From assembly GCA_047967505.1 (NCBI GenBank), contig CM106539.1: DNA of 64,000 nt; one strand, written 5' to 3'. Every line of letters begins with the position of its first letter. Position 1 is the first letter of the stretch. The position numbers and the translations under genes are program-made. Below the pieces are notes generated by a model, which was given only the letters and a program-made list of their open reading frames with translations, did not search any database and was not told where the DNA came from. Of the stretch, positions 12,624 to 24,374 are shown piece after piece. The stretch is from Dipteris shenzhenensis (taxonomy: Eukaryota; Polypodiophyta; Polypodiopsida; Gleicheniales).

Positions 12624-12721
12624 TATATATACATATATATACATATATATATATACATACATACATATATACATATACATACATATATATATATACATAC
12701 ATATATATATATATATATATA

Positions 12722-12759
<38 letters not shown>

Positions 12760-12767
12760 CATACATA
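12550..12767. repeat. compound CA/GC/TA microsatellite
   Basis: Alternating (AC)n, a short cgcgcacgcgcg block, more (AC)n, then (TATAC)/(TA)n to about 12767. Purine-pyrimidine alternation throughout could favour Z-DNA or cruciform extrusion. Confidence 0.95.
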
Positions 12768-12778
12768 CGTAAAAAAAC

Positions 12779-14940
12779 ACTATTTTTGCTCTAGTGTCAT
12801 GCACATCCGTAAAAAAACACGCTACTAGGTATATTATCCGATCAAGCACTTATGGGATGGGCGTGCCACTTTGCATGTAAGTTGATTCCACCTAGTTGAA
12901 GGTGTGTGCAAAGTATTGTGCCCATAGGATATGCTTTGCATTGTCGATCAAGCATAAAACACCGTTTTTACCTTAGTGTCATGCACAACCATGAAAAAAC
13001 ACGGTCCTAGATGTGTTATTCAAACTAGTACTTATCGGATGGGGGCTCCAGTTTGCACGCAAGTCCATTTCAACTAGTTTGAGATGTGTGCAAAGTATTG
13101 TCACCATCGGATATGATTTGCATGGTCGATCACGCATTATACACCATTTTTTCCCTAATGAGATGCACATCCGCAAAAAAACACGCCATTAGGTGTGTTA
13201 TCTGACCAAGTACTTATTGGATGGGTGTGGCTCATTGAGAACATCTCAATGCCACCTAGGTTGAGGTGTATGAAAAGTTTTGTGCCCATCGGATATACTT
13301 TGCATGGTCGATCGAGCATTAAATACTATTTTTGCTCTAGTGTCATGCACATCCGGCGTAAAAAACACGCTGCTAGGTATGTTATCCGATCAAGCACTTA
13401 TGGGATGGGCGTGCCACTTTGCATGTAAGTCAATCCCACCTAGTTGAAGGTGTGTGCAAAGTATTGTGCCCATCAGATATGCTTTGCATTGTCGATCAAG
13501 CCTAAAACACCGTTTTTGCCTTAGTGTCATGCACAACCATGAAAAAACACGGTCCTAAGTGTGTTATTCAAACAAGTACTTATCAGATGGGGGCTCCACT
13601 TTGCACGCAAGTTTGTTTCAACTACATTGAGGTGTGTGCAAAGTATTGTCACCATCGGATATGATTTACATGGTCGATCACGCATTATACACCGTTTTTG
13701 GACTTGGTGTCATGTACAACCGCCAAAAAACACGGCCGTCGGTGTGTTATTCAAATAAGTACTTATTGGGTGGGGGCTCCACTTTGCACGCAAGTCCGTT
13801 TCAACTATGTTGAGGTGCATGCAAAGTATTGCCACCATCGGATATGCTTTGCATGGTCGATCACACATTATAAACCATTTTTTCCCTAGTGATATGGACA
13901 TCCACAAAAAAACGCGCCATTAGGTGTGTTATCTGACCAAGTACTTATTGGATGGGTGTGCCTCTTTCAGAATATTTCAATACCACCTAGGTTGAGGTGT
14001 ACGAAAAGTGTTGTGCCCATCGGATATCCTTTGCATGGTCGATCGAGCATTTAATACTATTTTTGCTCTAGTGTCATGCACATCCGTAAAAAAGCACGCT
14101 GCTAGGTATATTATCTAATCAAGCACTTATGGGATGGGTGTGCCACTTTGCATGTAAGTTGATTCCACCTAGTTGAAGGTGCGTGCAAAGTATTGTGCCC
14201 ATCGGATATGCTTTCATTGTCGAAGAAGCATTAAACACTGTTTTGGCCTTAGTGTCATGCACAATCGTCAAAAAACACAGTCCTAGATGTGTTATTCGAC
14301 TAAGTACTTATGGGATGGGCATGCCACTTTGCATGTAAGTCAATAATACCTAGGTTGAGATGTGTGCAAAGTAGTGTGATGATCGCATATTCGTTGCATT
14401 GTCGATTAAGCATAAATCAATGTTTTTGCCTTAGTGTCATGGACAACAACCAATAAAAAACATGGTCCTAGGTGTGATATTCTAAAAAGTACTTATTGAA
14501 TGGGCATTCCACTTTGCATGGAATACCATACCACCGCTTTTGAGGCACGTGCAAAGTATTGTGCCCATCGGATATGCTTTACATGGTAGATTGAGTATTA
14601 AATACCGTTTTTTGCCTTGGTGTCATGTACAACGGTCAAAAAACACGATCGTAGGTGTATTTTTCAAACAAGTACTTATCGGATGGGGATGCCACTTTGC
14701 ACACAAGTCAATACTACCATGTTGAGGAACGTGTAAAGTCTTGTGTCCATTGGATATGCTTTGCATAGTCGATCTCACATGATACACCATTTTGTTCCTA
14801 GTGTTGTGCACAATCGTCATAAAATACGTTTGGAGGTGTGTTATCCGAACAAGTACTTATGAGATAGGTGCACCACTTTGTATGCAAGTCAATAAGACCT
14901 AGGTTGAGGCATGTACAAAGTTTTGTGCCCATCGGAGAAA
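12779..14940. repeat. ~182-bp satellite array, about 12 monomers
   Basis: A landmark of the form tgtcatgcaca recurs at about 12795, 12978, 13160, 13342, 13528, 13709, 13890, 14072, 14253, 14437, 14620 and 14803, a spacing of 181-186. Each monomer also carries an acgg/cgct..aggtgtgttat block, acttat.ggatggg, ccactttgca, aagtattgt and atatg.tttgcat.gtcgat. Subtypes alternate: the ctatttttgctctagtgtc type recurs at 12779, 13324 and 14054, so a three-to-four-monomer higher-order pattern is visible. Monomer length is in the range of nucleosome-sized plant centromeric satellites. Confidence 0.93.
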
Positions 14941-15175
14941 TGTAGATGCGATAATATTAGAAAATTCTCGGTATTGGTATATGTGTGTGTGTGTGGCAAA
15001 CAATTTTGATACAAAGTAAACACCTAGTGCACAAATTATGCACTTCATACCTTGAGTAAATAAGCTTGTTGATGTGGATAAATATGCCCTTGAATAAAAG
15101 CACAGTTGTTGTATGACCACAATAGGATCGCTTTGACACCTGTGATTTTTCCCACATGTAAGTTTGCAAATAGTA
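14941..15175. other. non-coding junction after satellite
   Basis: Unique-looking AT-rich sequence with a short (TG)n near 14985. Nothing coding is recognised. Confidence 0.45.
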
Positions 15176-15430
15176 TTAAAAATCATATAATAATATATTA
15201 ATAGTTTGCAAATGTGTATAGCAAGTGAGTAATGGGAAGTGGAAGTGGGAGTGAGGAGGGAGGAGTGGAATGGGAGAGGGAAGTAATAAGGGTGTATGAT
15301 AATAAGTATAAAAAATAGTATAATAATATATTAAAAGTTTTCAAATGGCAAGTGAGTAATGGGAAGTGGAAGTGAGAGTGGGAAGGGAAGAATGGAATGG
15401 GAGAGGGGAAGGTAATAGGGGAGTAGGATA
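15176..15430. repeat. ~130-bp tandem duplication, AT half plus purine half
   Basis: An aaaaat.(g/c)tataataatatatta segment followed by aatgggaagtggaagtg...ggaatgggagaggg occurs twice, from about 15176 and from about 15306. Confidence 0.7.
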
Positions 15431-15734
15431 ATAAGGGAGTGAAATGAGTGAGGGAGTTAATAGGGGATGAAAAAGAGGAGGGTGAGATGGGGAAATATGG
15501 GATTTTGGGAAATGGGAGGAGTATGGGACGTGGTGGAAATGTGGGATGGGAGTGGTGGCAATGGGGAGGAAGAAGAAATGGATGGATGGGGGGAGGGCTA
15601 ATGGAAGATTGGGATGAGGGATGGGGGTCCAATGGGAGAGGGGGAGTAATGGGAGCCAATGGGAGAGGGGATAAATGAAAAGCTAATAGGAGAGAGGGGA
15701 GGAATGGAAAGCCAATAGGAGAGGAGGAGGAAAA
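15431..15734. repeat. G/A-rich low-complexity tract
   Basis: The plus strand is almost free of C with recurring gaatgggag/aatgggagagggg units. Long open frames across it are compositional artefacts, not genes. Confidence 0.7.
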
Positions 15735-15815
15735 CCTAATTTTTCTTATATATAGTCTTCCTTCTTCATTCATTCTCCCCTCATTTCATTCACTGAAGCA
15801 AGAAAGCAAGGACGA
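15735..15815 (+). promoter_or_regulatory. TATA-type promoter-like block 1
   Basis: tttttcttatatatagtc is followed by ttcattcattctcccctcatttcattcactgaagcaa. Nearly the same order (cttatatata, ttcattcatt, ctcctcatttcatt, gaagcaa) recurs at 18205-18280, so this is a repeated promoter-like cassette ahead of simple-sequence DNA. Promoter function is inferred from the TATA box and its conservation between copies. Confidence 0.45.
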
Positions 15816-15949
15816 TCAAGAGAGCAAGGAAGGAAGAGCAAGAAAGCAAGAAAGAGCAAACTTACAAACTTTTTCCACGTACTTGCAAATTTTTTTGATT
15901 AATTTTTTTTCTAGATTTTTTTTAAAAATTTGAAGAGAGAGGAACTAGA

Positions 15950-17960
15950 GAGAGAAAGGTTTAGGGGAGGAGAAGAAGAGGATGGGAGGGAAGGGAGGAG
16001 GAAGGGAGGGAGAGGGTGGGACTGAGTAGAGGGAGGAAAGGAGGAGGGAGGGGGGGGGAAGGGGGGACTGGGTCTCCCATGGAGGGGGGAAGGGGGGGCT
16101 GGCAGCCGGGAGGGGGGGAAGGGGGGGGAGAGGGAAGGGGGTGGGAGGGGCTGGCGGCACTGGCGGGGGCAGGGAGGGGGGTGGGTGGGGGGGAAGGGGG
16201 TGGGAGGGGTGAAGGGGGTGGAGGGCTGAGAGGGGGGGCGGCTGGCGACCGCGGCCGCCAGCTCGGGGGCGGGGAGGGGGTGGGTGGGGGGGAAGGGTTG
16301 GGAGGGGTGAAGAGGGTGGGAGGGGCTGAGGAGGGGGGGGCTGGCAGCCGCAGCTGCCAGCTCGGGGGCAGGGAGGGGGTTGGGTGGGAGGGGCTGAGAG
16401 GGGGGGGGGGCGAGCGGCCGCAGCCGCCAGCTCAGGGGCTGGGTGGGGGGGAAGGGTGTGGGAGGGGTGAAGGGGGTGGGAGGGGCTGAGAGGGGGGGCG
16501 GCGATCGCGGCCGCCACCTCAGGGGCGGGGAGGGGGTTGGGTGGGAGGGGTGAAGGGGGTGGGAGGGGCTGAGAGGGGGGGGCTGGCGGCCACGGCCGCC
16601 AGCTCGAGGGCGGGGAGGGGGTTGGGTGGGGGGGAAGGGGGTGGGAGGGGTGAAGGGGGGTTGAGAGGAGGGGGGGGCTGGCGGCCGCGGGGGAAGGGGG
16701 GGTGGGGAAGGGGGGGGGAGGGCTGGGGGGCTAGGGGGGTCGTGAAGGGGGGGTGGGGAAGAGGGGGGGGGAGGGCTGAGAGGGGGGGAAGGGACCGCGA
16801 GCCCGGGGGAAGGGGGGAGAGGGGGTGAAGGGGGGGAGGGGGGTGCGAGGGGGGGTGCGAGAGGGGGGCGAGGCTAGGGGCCACGAAGGGGGGGTGGGGA
16901 AGAGGGGTGCGAGAGGGGGGGGCTGGCGGCCACGGGGGCCGCGAAGGGGGTTGGGGAAGAGGGGGGGGGAGGGCTGAGAGGGGGGGTTGCGGCCGCGAAG
17001 GGGGGGGTGGGGAAGAGGGGTGCGAGAGGGGGGGCTGGCGGCTGCGACCACAAGAAGCCAGGGGGCCACGAAGGGAGGGTGGGGAAGAGGGGGGGAGGGC
17101 TGAGAGGGGGGGGGGAGAGGGGCTGGCGGGGGTAAAGGGTGCGAGGGGGGGTGCGAGAGGGGGGGTTGGCGACCGTGGCCGCCAGCCCGGGGGCCGCGAA
17201 GGGGGTGGGGAAGAGGGGGGGTGGGGATGAGGGGGGGGAGGGCTACCGAGGGCCGCGAAGGGAGGGTGGGGAAGAGGGGGGGGAGGGCTGAGAGGGGGGG
17301 GCTGGCGGCCGTGGCCGCCAGCCTGTGAGGGAAGGGGGGAGGGGGGGGAGAGGGGGCGGGGAAGGGGGGTGGGGGTGGAGGGGGGTGCGAGAGGGGGGGG
17401 CTCGGGGGCCGCGAAGGGGGGGTGGGGAAGAGGGGTGCGAGAGGGGGGGGGCTGGGGGGCCGCGAAGGGGGGGTGGGGAAGAGGGGGGGAGGGTTGAAAG
17501 GGGGTAGGGGGGAAAAGGGGTAGGGGAGGAAGGGTGTAGGGGGGAGGGCTGGTGGCCACGGCCGCCAGCCCTGGGGAAGGGGGGAAGGGGGTGTGGAGGG
17601 TTAAGGGGTTGGGACGGGGCGGGGGAAAGGGGGTGGGACGGGGACGGGAGAGGGGGAAGGGGAGGGGGGGAGTGGGAGGGGAGGGGTCGATGGGGGGAGG
17701 GGTTTCGGCAATGGAGGAAGGGGAGGGGAGGGCGGGGGGTCAAGGGAGGGAGGAGTTTTGGCAGTGGAGAGAGGGGAGGGAAGGGGAAGGGAGGGGAGGG
17801 GAAGGGGGGAGGGCAAGGGAGGGGAGGGAAAGGGGGGAGGGCAGGGGTCGAGGGATGGAGGGAGGGAGGGAGGGGAGAGGAAGGAGAGAGAGGAGAGAGA
17901 GAGGGAGAGGAGAGGAGGGAGTAGAAGGAGAGAGAGGGGAGAGGAGGATTTGACTTACTA
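15950..17960. repeat. 2-kb G-rich island with embedded GC palindromes
   Basis: The plus strand is dominated by runs of five to nine G broken by A or T (gggggaag, gggtgggagg, ggggctgagagg). Interspersed at roughly 80-150 base spacing in the left part are imperfect palindromes with half-sites GCTGGCGGCC/GGCCGCCAGC, for example at 16241, 16340, 16582, 17165, 17301 and 17548. G-run density predicts many G-quadruplex motifs. Long proline- or glycine-rich frames on either strand are by-products of composition. Confidence 0.9.
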
Positions 17961-18094
17961 TCACGAGCAAGAGCGACAAATAAGATTTGACTTACGAGAA
18001 GAATGAAAAGGACTTATGAGAAGAATGAAAAAGACTTACGAGAAGAAAGTATCGAGAAGAATGCTGAACACAAATTTGAATTCAAAAGAAACAT

Positions 18095-18200
18095 ACGAGA
18101 AGAAAGTATGAGAAGAATGTTGAACACAAATTTGAATTCAAATTTATAATGAATTCAAATTTCCCTCTCTTTTTTGAAAATTCAAATTTATGCGTAGGAG
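18095..18200. repeat. AATTTGAATTC-rich AT segment
   Basis: Several overlapping inverted copies of aatttgaattcaaattt lie between the G-rich island and the second promoter-like block, giving a small hairpin-capable AT-rich region. Confidence 0.55.
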
Positions 18201-18290
18201 GAGTGGGCTAGTTTTTCTTATATATACTTTTCTTTCCATTCATTCATTTTAACTCTCTCCTCATTTCATTGAAGCAACCAAGAGCAGAAG
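18201..18290 (+). promoter_or_regulatory. TATA-type promoter-like block 2
   Basis: tttttcttatatatacttttc is followed by ccattcattcatttt and ctcctcatttcattgaagcaa, matching the block at 15735. It lies upstream of copy 1 of the large gene on the same strand, about 2.8 kb before its ATG, and could drive a spliced leader transcript. This is inference. Confidence 0.45.
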
Positions 18291-18587
18291 AGAAAGGATA
18301 AGCGGAGCCTTACTTTTTTCACTTTTTCTAGATAAGCGGAGCCTTACTTTTTTCACTTTTTCCAGGTACTTGCATTCTTTTTCATTCGTCTTGTAATTCT
18401 TTTTCTTTACTTACAATTCTTTTTCAATTAGTTTCTTGTTAAAGTTTTTGAGTTCTATTTCTTAAAATTCGTCTTGTAATTCTTTTTCTTTACTTATAAT
18501 TCTTTTTCAATTAGTTTATTGTTAAAGTTTTTGAGGAGGGTGGTCTTTTAGAAGGCATTACAATTCTTTTTAAATTAGTTTCTTATT
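18291..18587. repeat. T-rich short tandem duplications
   Basis: gataagcggagccttactttttcac occurs twice (from 18297 and 18332), then a ~95-base unit (cttgtaattctttttctttactt...gttaaagtttttgag) occurs twice between about 18390 and 18535. Confidence 0.7.
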
Positions 18588-19577
18588 TGAGTTTTTGAGT
18601 TCTATTTTAATTAGTTTTTTATTTATATTTGAGTTTGTAAATTTGAGAAATGAGAGAATAGGGAGGGAGAGAAAGAGAGAGGAGAGAGGACAGAGGGAAA
18701 GAGAGAAATTAAGAGAGAGAAGAGGGGCTCCTTAAATGAGAGAGGAGAGGGAGAGGGGGAGAGAGAGAGAGAGATTCACAAAGAGAAGAGGGGCTCCTTA
18801 AATGAGAGAGAAGAGTAGGGAGGGAAAGAAAGAGAGAGGAGAGAGGGGGAGAGAGATTAAGAGAGAGAAGAGAGTCTCTTGGGGGCCGTGGCTGCTTTGA
18901 GGGAGGGAGAGAGTAGGGAGAGAGAGAGAAAGAGAGAGAGAGGGAGAGAGAGAGAAAGAGAGAGAGAGGGAAAGAGAGAGAGGAAGAGAGAGAAAGAGAG
19001 AGAGGGAGAGAGAGGGATTAAATTAGTTTCTTATTTGAGTTTTTGAGTTCTATTTTAATTAGATTTTTATTTATATTTGAGTTTGTAAATTTGAGAAATG
19101 AGAGAATAGGGAGGGAGAGAAAGAGAGAGGAGAGAGGAGAGAGGGAAAGAGAGAAATTAAGAGAGAGAAGAGGGGCTCTTGGCGGCTGTGGCTGCCAAGA
19201 GAGAGGGAGAGAGGGAGAGAGAGAGAGAGATTCACAGAGAGAAGAGGGGCTCCTTAAATGAGAGAGAAGAGTAGGGAGGGAAAGAAAGAGAGAGGAGAGA
19301 GGGGAGAGAGATTAAGAGAGAGAAGAGGGTCTCCTAGGGGCTGTGGCTGCTTGAGGGAGGGAGAGAGTAGGGAGAGAGAGGAAGAGAGAGAGAAAGAGAG
19401 AGAGGGAGAGAAAGAAAGAGGGAGAGAGGGAAAGAGAGAGAGGGAGAGAGAGAGAGGGAGAGAGAGGGAGAGAGAGAGATGTTTATCAGAATGAAACGTG
19501 GCAAAAGGAGAGAGGGAAAGAGAGAGAGAGAGAGAGAAGAGAAGAGGGAGACTTAGGGAGAGAGAAAGAGAGAGAGG

Positions 19578-19653
<76 letters not shown>

Positions 19654-19845
19654 AATGAAACTTCTGTACTAGAGGGAGGGAGAGGGAGAGAGAGAATAAG
19701 TGGGATGAGGATAGAGAGGAAAATACTTAAAAGTTGTCATGAGAGAGAGAGATTAAGAGAGAGAATGAGGTGTCTTGACTATGGCTACAGAGAGATTTAG
19801 GAGTCGAGAGAGAGAGAGAGAGAGAGAAAGTAAAGAGAGTTTTAT
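18588..19845. repeat. GA-rich tract built of ~440-bp tandem duplication
   Basis: A unit starting ttatttgagtttttgagttctattttaatt and continuing into (GA)n-rich DNA with internal ggggctcct..aaatgagag blocks occurs from about 18575 and again from about 19025. Each has GC patches such as ctcttggcggctgtggctgccaagag (half-sites TTGGCGGC and GCTGCCAA, near 19177-19200). From 19500 the sequence becomes almost pure (GA)n. Confidence 0.8.
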
Positions 19846-20205
19846 ATATTTACATGTTTTATATTATACTTTTAAAAAATTATGAAAGAGTGAATTTATG
19901 GTTTGTTTTGAAGGTGAGATAATATTTATATATATATACATCTTTTAAATTGAAAAATGTAAACTTTTCTTTAGATACTTGTTCTTCATTTATCTCACAT
20001 GCAGGTTTAGCCTCTACATCACAACCCCTTCTTTTGCATATTTAAGCCTCTTAAACCCCAACACATTAAAATGAAAACAGAAAAAGAAATTATTTATTGC
20101 TTTTCTTTGCTTTGACGGTTGGTTTAGCATAGTTTAGCATAGATTAGATTGCCTTAGAGGAGAGACAATTCTCCAAGTTGCCAATCGAAGCCATGCTCAA
20201 ATTTT
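19846..20205. other. AT-rich non-coding stretch
   Basis: No conserved frame. Repeated tttagcata words near 20125-20145 only. Confidence 0.45.
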
Positions 20206-20366
20206 TCTAACTAGTTCCTAATCGTTGTCAGTCCCTTCACTCACATGTAGTTTAACACTCATAACATGCTATTAAATAAGACCTTTTACTAGTTCCTAAT
20301 CGTTGTCAGTCCCTTCACTCACATGCAGTTTAACACTCATAACATGCTATTAAATAAGACCTTTTA
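20206..20366. repeat. ~78-bp perfect tandem duplication
   Basis: The segment actagttcctaatcgttgtcag...taagaccttttac is repeated back to back with essentially one difference (catgtagttt/catgcagttt). Confidence 0.9.
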
Positions 20367-21060
20367 CCATTTACCAAGAAGTTTATCAGTGGGCAGATTG
20401 CATGAGTAGATATCAGTGGACAGATTACATATATCAGTGGACATATTACATGTCATGGGACATATTGGAGCTTGATGATTATTGGTTATTTTTATTGCAT
20501 TTGTATAAATATTTAAGCTCCTTTATTGTCATGAAAACCCTTGTAAAGACTTCTATGCTATTTTTTACATTTATTGTCATATGAAGCGCCTTGTAATAAA
20601 CCCGACCATCCCGACCATTCACTATTTAACGAGTATCAGTGGGATGCATAAGTGGATATCATGTGGGCTACATAAGTGGATATCAGTGGAACAGTTTTTA
20701 GTGGATAGATTGCATCAGTTGGGTATCAGTGCACAGATATCAATGGATGGACAGATTACATGTCATCACGAAGATTGAAGCTTTATGACTAGAGGGCAAA
20801 TCAATGGATGGACAGATTACATGTCTTCACAAAGATTGAAGCTTTATCACTAGATGACATTTTATATTACTTGTAAAGCTTTATTGGCTAGTTTTTTTAC
20901 ATTTGTACAAATATTTAAGCCTTGTAAAGCCTTTTAGGCTATTTTCCACATTTATTGCCATATGAAGCCTTGTAAAGCCTTTTGGGCTATTTCCCACATT
21001 TATTGTATCAAGGGTTGTATATTGTACTTTACTTGTATGTATCTAAATTCTTCATTATCT
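20367..21060 (+). other. leader region of copy 1 gene with small repeats
   Basis: It contains repeated atcagtggacagattacat words, a duplicated ~60-base unit (caatggatggacagattacatgtc...gcttta) around 20740-20860, and repeated ccttgtaaagccttttaggctatttt words. It may be the 5' untranslated region or first intron of the gene that starts at 21075. Confidence 0.4.
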
Positions 21061-21070
21061 TTTCTTGTAG
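21045..21070 (+). promoter_or_regulatory. 3' splice site in 5' leader
   Basis: A pyrimidine-rich run ending ttttcttgtag lies four bases before the first ATG of the large gene. This suggests that an untranslated first exon lies upstream and that the transcript is spliced just before the start codon. Confidence 0.5.
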
Positions 21071-21074
21071 GATT

Positions 21075-24000
21075 ATGGAGCAATCAGCTAATGTGATGGC
21101 TATCCTAAATGACTCTGAGATCAGAGAATGGGTGTGTGATGTCACTCTGAATTTCAAAGGAAAGGAATATAGCCCCAATGGCTTTTGTAGGTGGACTCGA
21201 TATCACATGGGCAGAAGAGCTTGGTTTCTTCATCAAAAGGAAAAGAGACTCTTTCTACTTATGTCAAAAAGGGAGTTCAATGGTGTTGAAGATCCATGGG
21301 ATGCTACTTTCTTCAAAAAAGATATGACTTCAAGCCTTGTGGTAGGCATAATAATACAGCGAAAAGACAACTTTGTGGATATTTTAACAAAGAGTTCAGA
21401 TCCTGAAGTTGGCGGTATTCATTTTATTGTGTTAAGGAGAGACTCAAAGACCTTTGTGATGCCTCCTCCTCAACCATTAAAGTTTTCAGAGCTGCAAAGT
21501 GCATTGGAGACTCTTTCATATACTTGGGAGCAATTTCCTAGTGTGGTGGCAAAAAGGATGCATGCAAAGATAATGTTTGAATACTTTCAGGATGCAGAAT
21601 ATGCTCCTCATATTCAAGGATCTTCACATGAAGGAGATCAAAAAGCTCAGACTTCGATGCAGGGACAAGAAGAACAGGCACATTGTCACAAACGTGTAGA
21701 ACATGAGCGCAAACTTCTAGAGCCAGAAATGGTGGATGTAACTAAGGATGATGAAAAACAAGCCTTGAGTGCATGGGAATTAAAAAAAATTGAAGAAGAT
21801 CAAGGTCGATCCACTACAGTTATGCTAGAAGCTCTTGCTAGCAAGCCACGACGTGAAATGCAAAAGGCTAGTATTGCAAGAGCCACGGTTCCAAGTAGTA
21901 AAAAAAGACATCATCCCATTGTAGAGAAAGATAATGTGGATGAAAAATGGTTAAAAAAAGAGAAAGATGAAGAAGACTCAAAACTCGAGGCTGAAGATGA
22001 TCAGGATGAACTCACATCAATCAAAAATCTTAATCTACGTCTTAATGAAGCAATTATAGATGATGATGTGGGATATATCTTGGGTCAAAGGACGTGGTTT
22101 GTGAATGCCAAAGATGTGGAAGCTGTAGCTCTCTTTACTAATAGCTGAAGCCTTGATATATCCTATGCAATGCAAATATACGAGGCTTTGAGAGATGGTA
22201 AGAAACCTATGGCAAGCAATGTGGTCTTGCACCCAATAATGTTTTGTCCAACCAAAAATAGTTTTCTTGATCAAATAACATTTACAGGGCCTACACATTT
22301 TGAGGAAACCTTCAGTCAATTCTTTAAAGACACTCTTAAAAATATTGCACATGAACAAGGCGAAGAGGCACAAGGTGAGAATATGCTAAAGGAAGTAAAG
22401 AAGTAATTCCTCCTCCATTGCAGATTCCAGCCCATTGATGGTCAACATTGGGCTTATGCTTGTAATCAGATCGCAAGGGAAGCAAAGGAGGGCAAAAGAC
22501 TCACTCCAGAACAATTTGCAAAGATAAGTTCATTCCATTATTATCCTGGAACAATCTGTATATTCAAGCATGAGATCAAGTATTTGATTGAGTCCAAAAG
22601 ACTTAATCATTATGTCCATGGAAAGCATAAGATATCCTCAACATCAGAGGTCTTACAGAAGGCAAGGGTTATATGGACAACATTTGGTTCTCCAAATCCA
22701 AATTTGAAGCGAAAGGTCACAAAAGCAGACGCCGACACACACAAACTTCTATACTTCTTTGAGTGTAGTTGTGCCTAGGGGAACTCAAGAGCGAGAAGAA
22801 AGTATGACAAGCCTCAAGGTGGTGAGGGACAGATATGCCGACTACACTTCTGTCATATTTCGTCCTATTGAAGTGTTCAATGAGATGCTTGAAACGTGCA
22901 TTGCTTGTGAGCGTGGACAGCTGACCTATGAAGCTCCTTTGTTTATCTCCGGCAAGTCAAAGGTAATGGATAAGAAGGAGTTGACGGCAAGGATGTGGAG
23001 GCCTGTAAAGTACTTACCTGATAAGTATGCATCCATGGCAGCACAAAAAATTTTAAAGAAAGAATGGTTTTTTGGAAAAAAAGACAAAGACCACTGCATG
23101 GAAGAATGCATCAATGTACAGGTGAGGCGTGATGCAGTGCATAGTGCCATTAAGTATTTGTTGTCAGAGAAACAAATTCCACTTACTCATTGTAACATTG
23201 ACTATAATGTGCTGAAGCATATAGCTTCTTTGTCAACACCCAAGGTAAAGCTATGGGCAAACAGGTGGATTAAAAAGGATGAAGATGGGTCGGAAATAGT
23301 AACCTCTTATATGAGAAAAGAAATCCCACAACAAGTGGTTGCATATGTGGAAAGATTAATCAGCGAGATAAGGATGCCGATAGATATGCACCAAAGCTTT
23401 CAATTCAATGTAGAGGTTATGGCAGATTCTGGAAAGCTTGTGAACTTCAAGGGAGTCTCAGAAGATGAATTCTTCAAGAATGAGTCAGCATGGGATAAGC
23501 CACAACTATTCTTTATCGGTGAAGTTTCTAGCGATGATATCCATAACTTCATTGATAGAATAGTATATACCACCATTAGCAAAGTGGCGATTTGCAACAT
23601 TGTCATTTTTGTTGATAAAAAAGACAAAGTAGCCATGCAGGTTGCTCTAGAGCGAGCATATTCATCAGATTTGAAGATCTATAGTGGTGTTTATGCAGCA
23701 AAGAGAGGCAAGAGAGAATGTGGCATAGCGATTCAAACTCTTGAATCATTCTTTCTGTGTATGCGGAGTCCCAACCCTAATCACTCCTTACAAAAGAACA
23801 TAAGAGGGAATTCAAATAATTTGAGATTGATGCTAGAAGAGCAAGATATTCCCAGGTCCATACATTATCAAAAAAACAACTATGGAAGTCCTGCAAAAAG
23901 TGGGAGTCTCTTGCTTACCATGATGGAGAATTTGCTACCGGCAGGTTGGGAGGTCACCTTGTGCAGGATGGGATATTTATTTAAGGATCTCCTAAGAAAA

Positions 24001-24282
24001 GGCAACTCCACAAATATTATTGAAAATAAGCATTTCATGGCTTATTTCCAGCTTCAAGCAGATCTAACCACAGGCTATGAAAAAGAGATAGACCACAAGG
24101 ACACCGATGACATGGATGATTACCTTGAAGATCATAATGTCCCAGTTGATGATGATGAAAAGATGGACTTACATGACCCGCTCGCAGAGAGGTTGGTGGA
24201 TGAAGACAAACATGATGATGCCTTCTTTGATAATTATGGCTCGCAGGGTTATGAAAAAAGGCCACTACGACAATACTTAGCA
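21075..24282 (+). pseudogene. copy 1 exon: ParB/DGQHR-like and methyltransferase-like protein
   Basis: It starts MEQSANVMAILNDSEIREWV, chosen because it follows a splice acceptor. It aligns along its length with the minus-strand gene at 54668-58114: HQKEKRLFLLMSKREF with KQKSKYFLVITSEN, CRFQPIDGQHW (22419-22451) with CRFEPIDGQHF, then CIF...KYLIESKRLN, SSTSEVLQKAR.IW, RYADYTSVIF, EWFFGKK, KPQLFFIGE, IVIFVDKKDK and LPAGWEVTLCRMG. The DGQH block followed by a beta-strand and an SxRLN element recalls ParB/DGQHR DNA-binding or nuclease folds. The end recalls a beta-class DNA methyltransferase without its FxGxG residues. Acidic D/E-rich tail at the exon end. Stops at 22146 and 22404 and a frame change near 22765 inactivate it. 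Confidence 0.55.
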
Positions 24283-24374
24283 GTATGAACTCTCTATTTC
24301 TCAACTAAATACAATTTTTTAAATAAGATTTAAATTTTAAGATAATGAATCTAATCTCTCATATTTTTTTACAG

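Noticed and set aside
12542-12849. Open frames of YIYI/THTH repeats
   Set aside because: Dinucleotide microsatellite read in frame.
15945-17980. Several open frames of 110-350 codons (Pro-rich on minus, Gly/Arg-rich on plus)
   Set aside because: They arise because G/C-run DNA lacks stop codons. No domain, no start context, and frames exist on both strands at once.
18588-19845. Glu/Arg-rich frames of 70-100 codons
   Set aside because: Produced by (GA)n; no conserved features.
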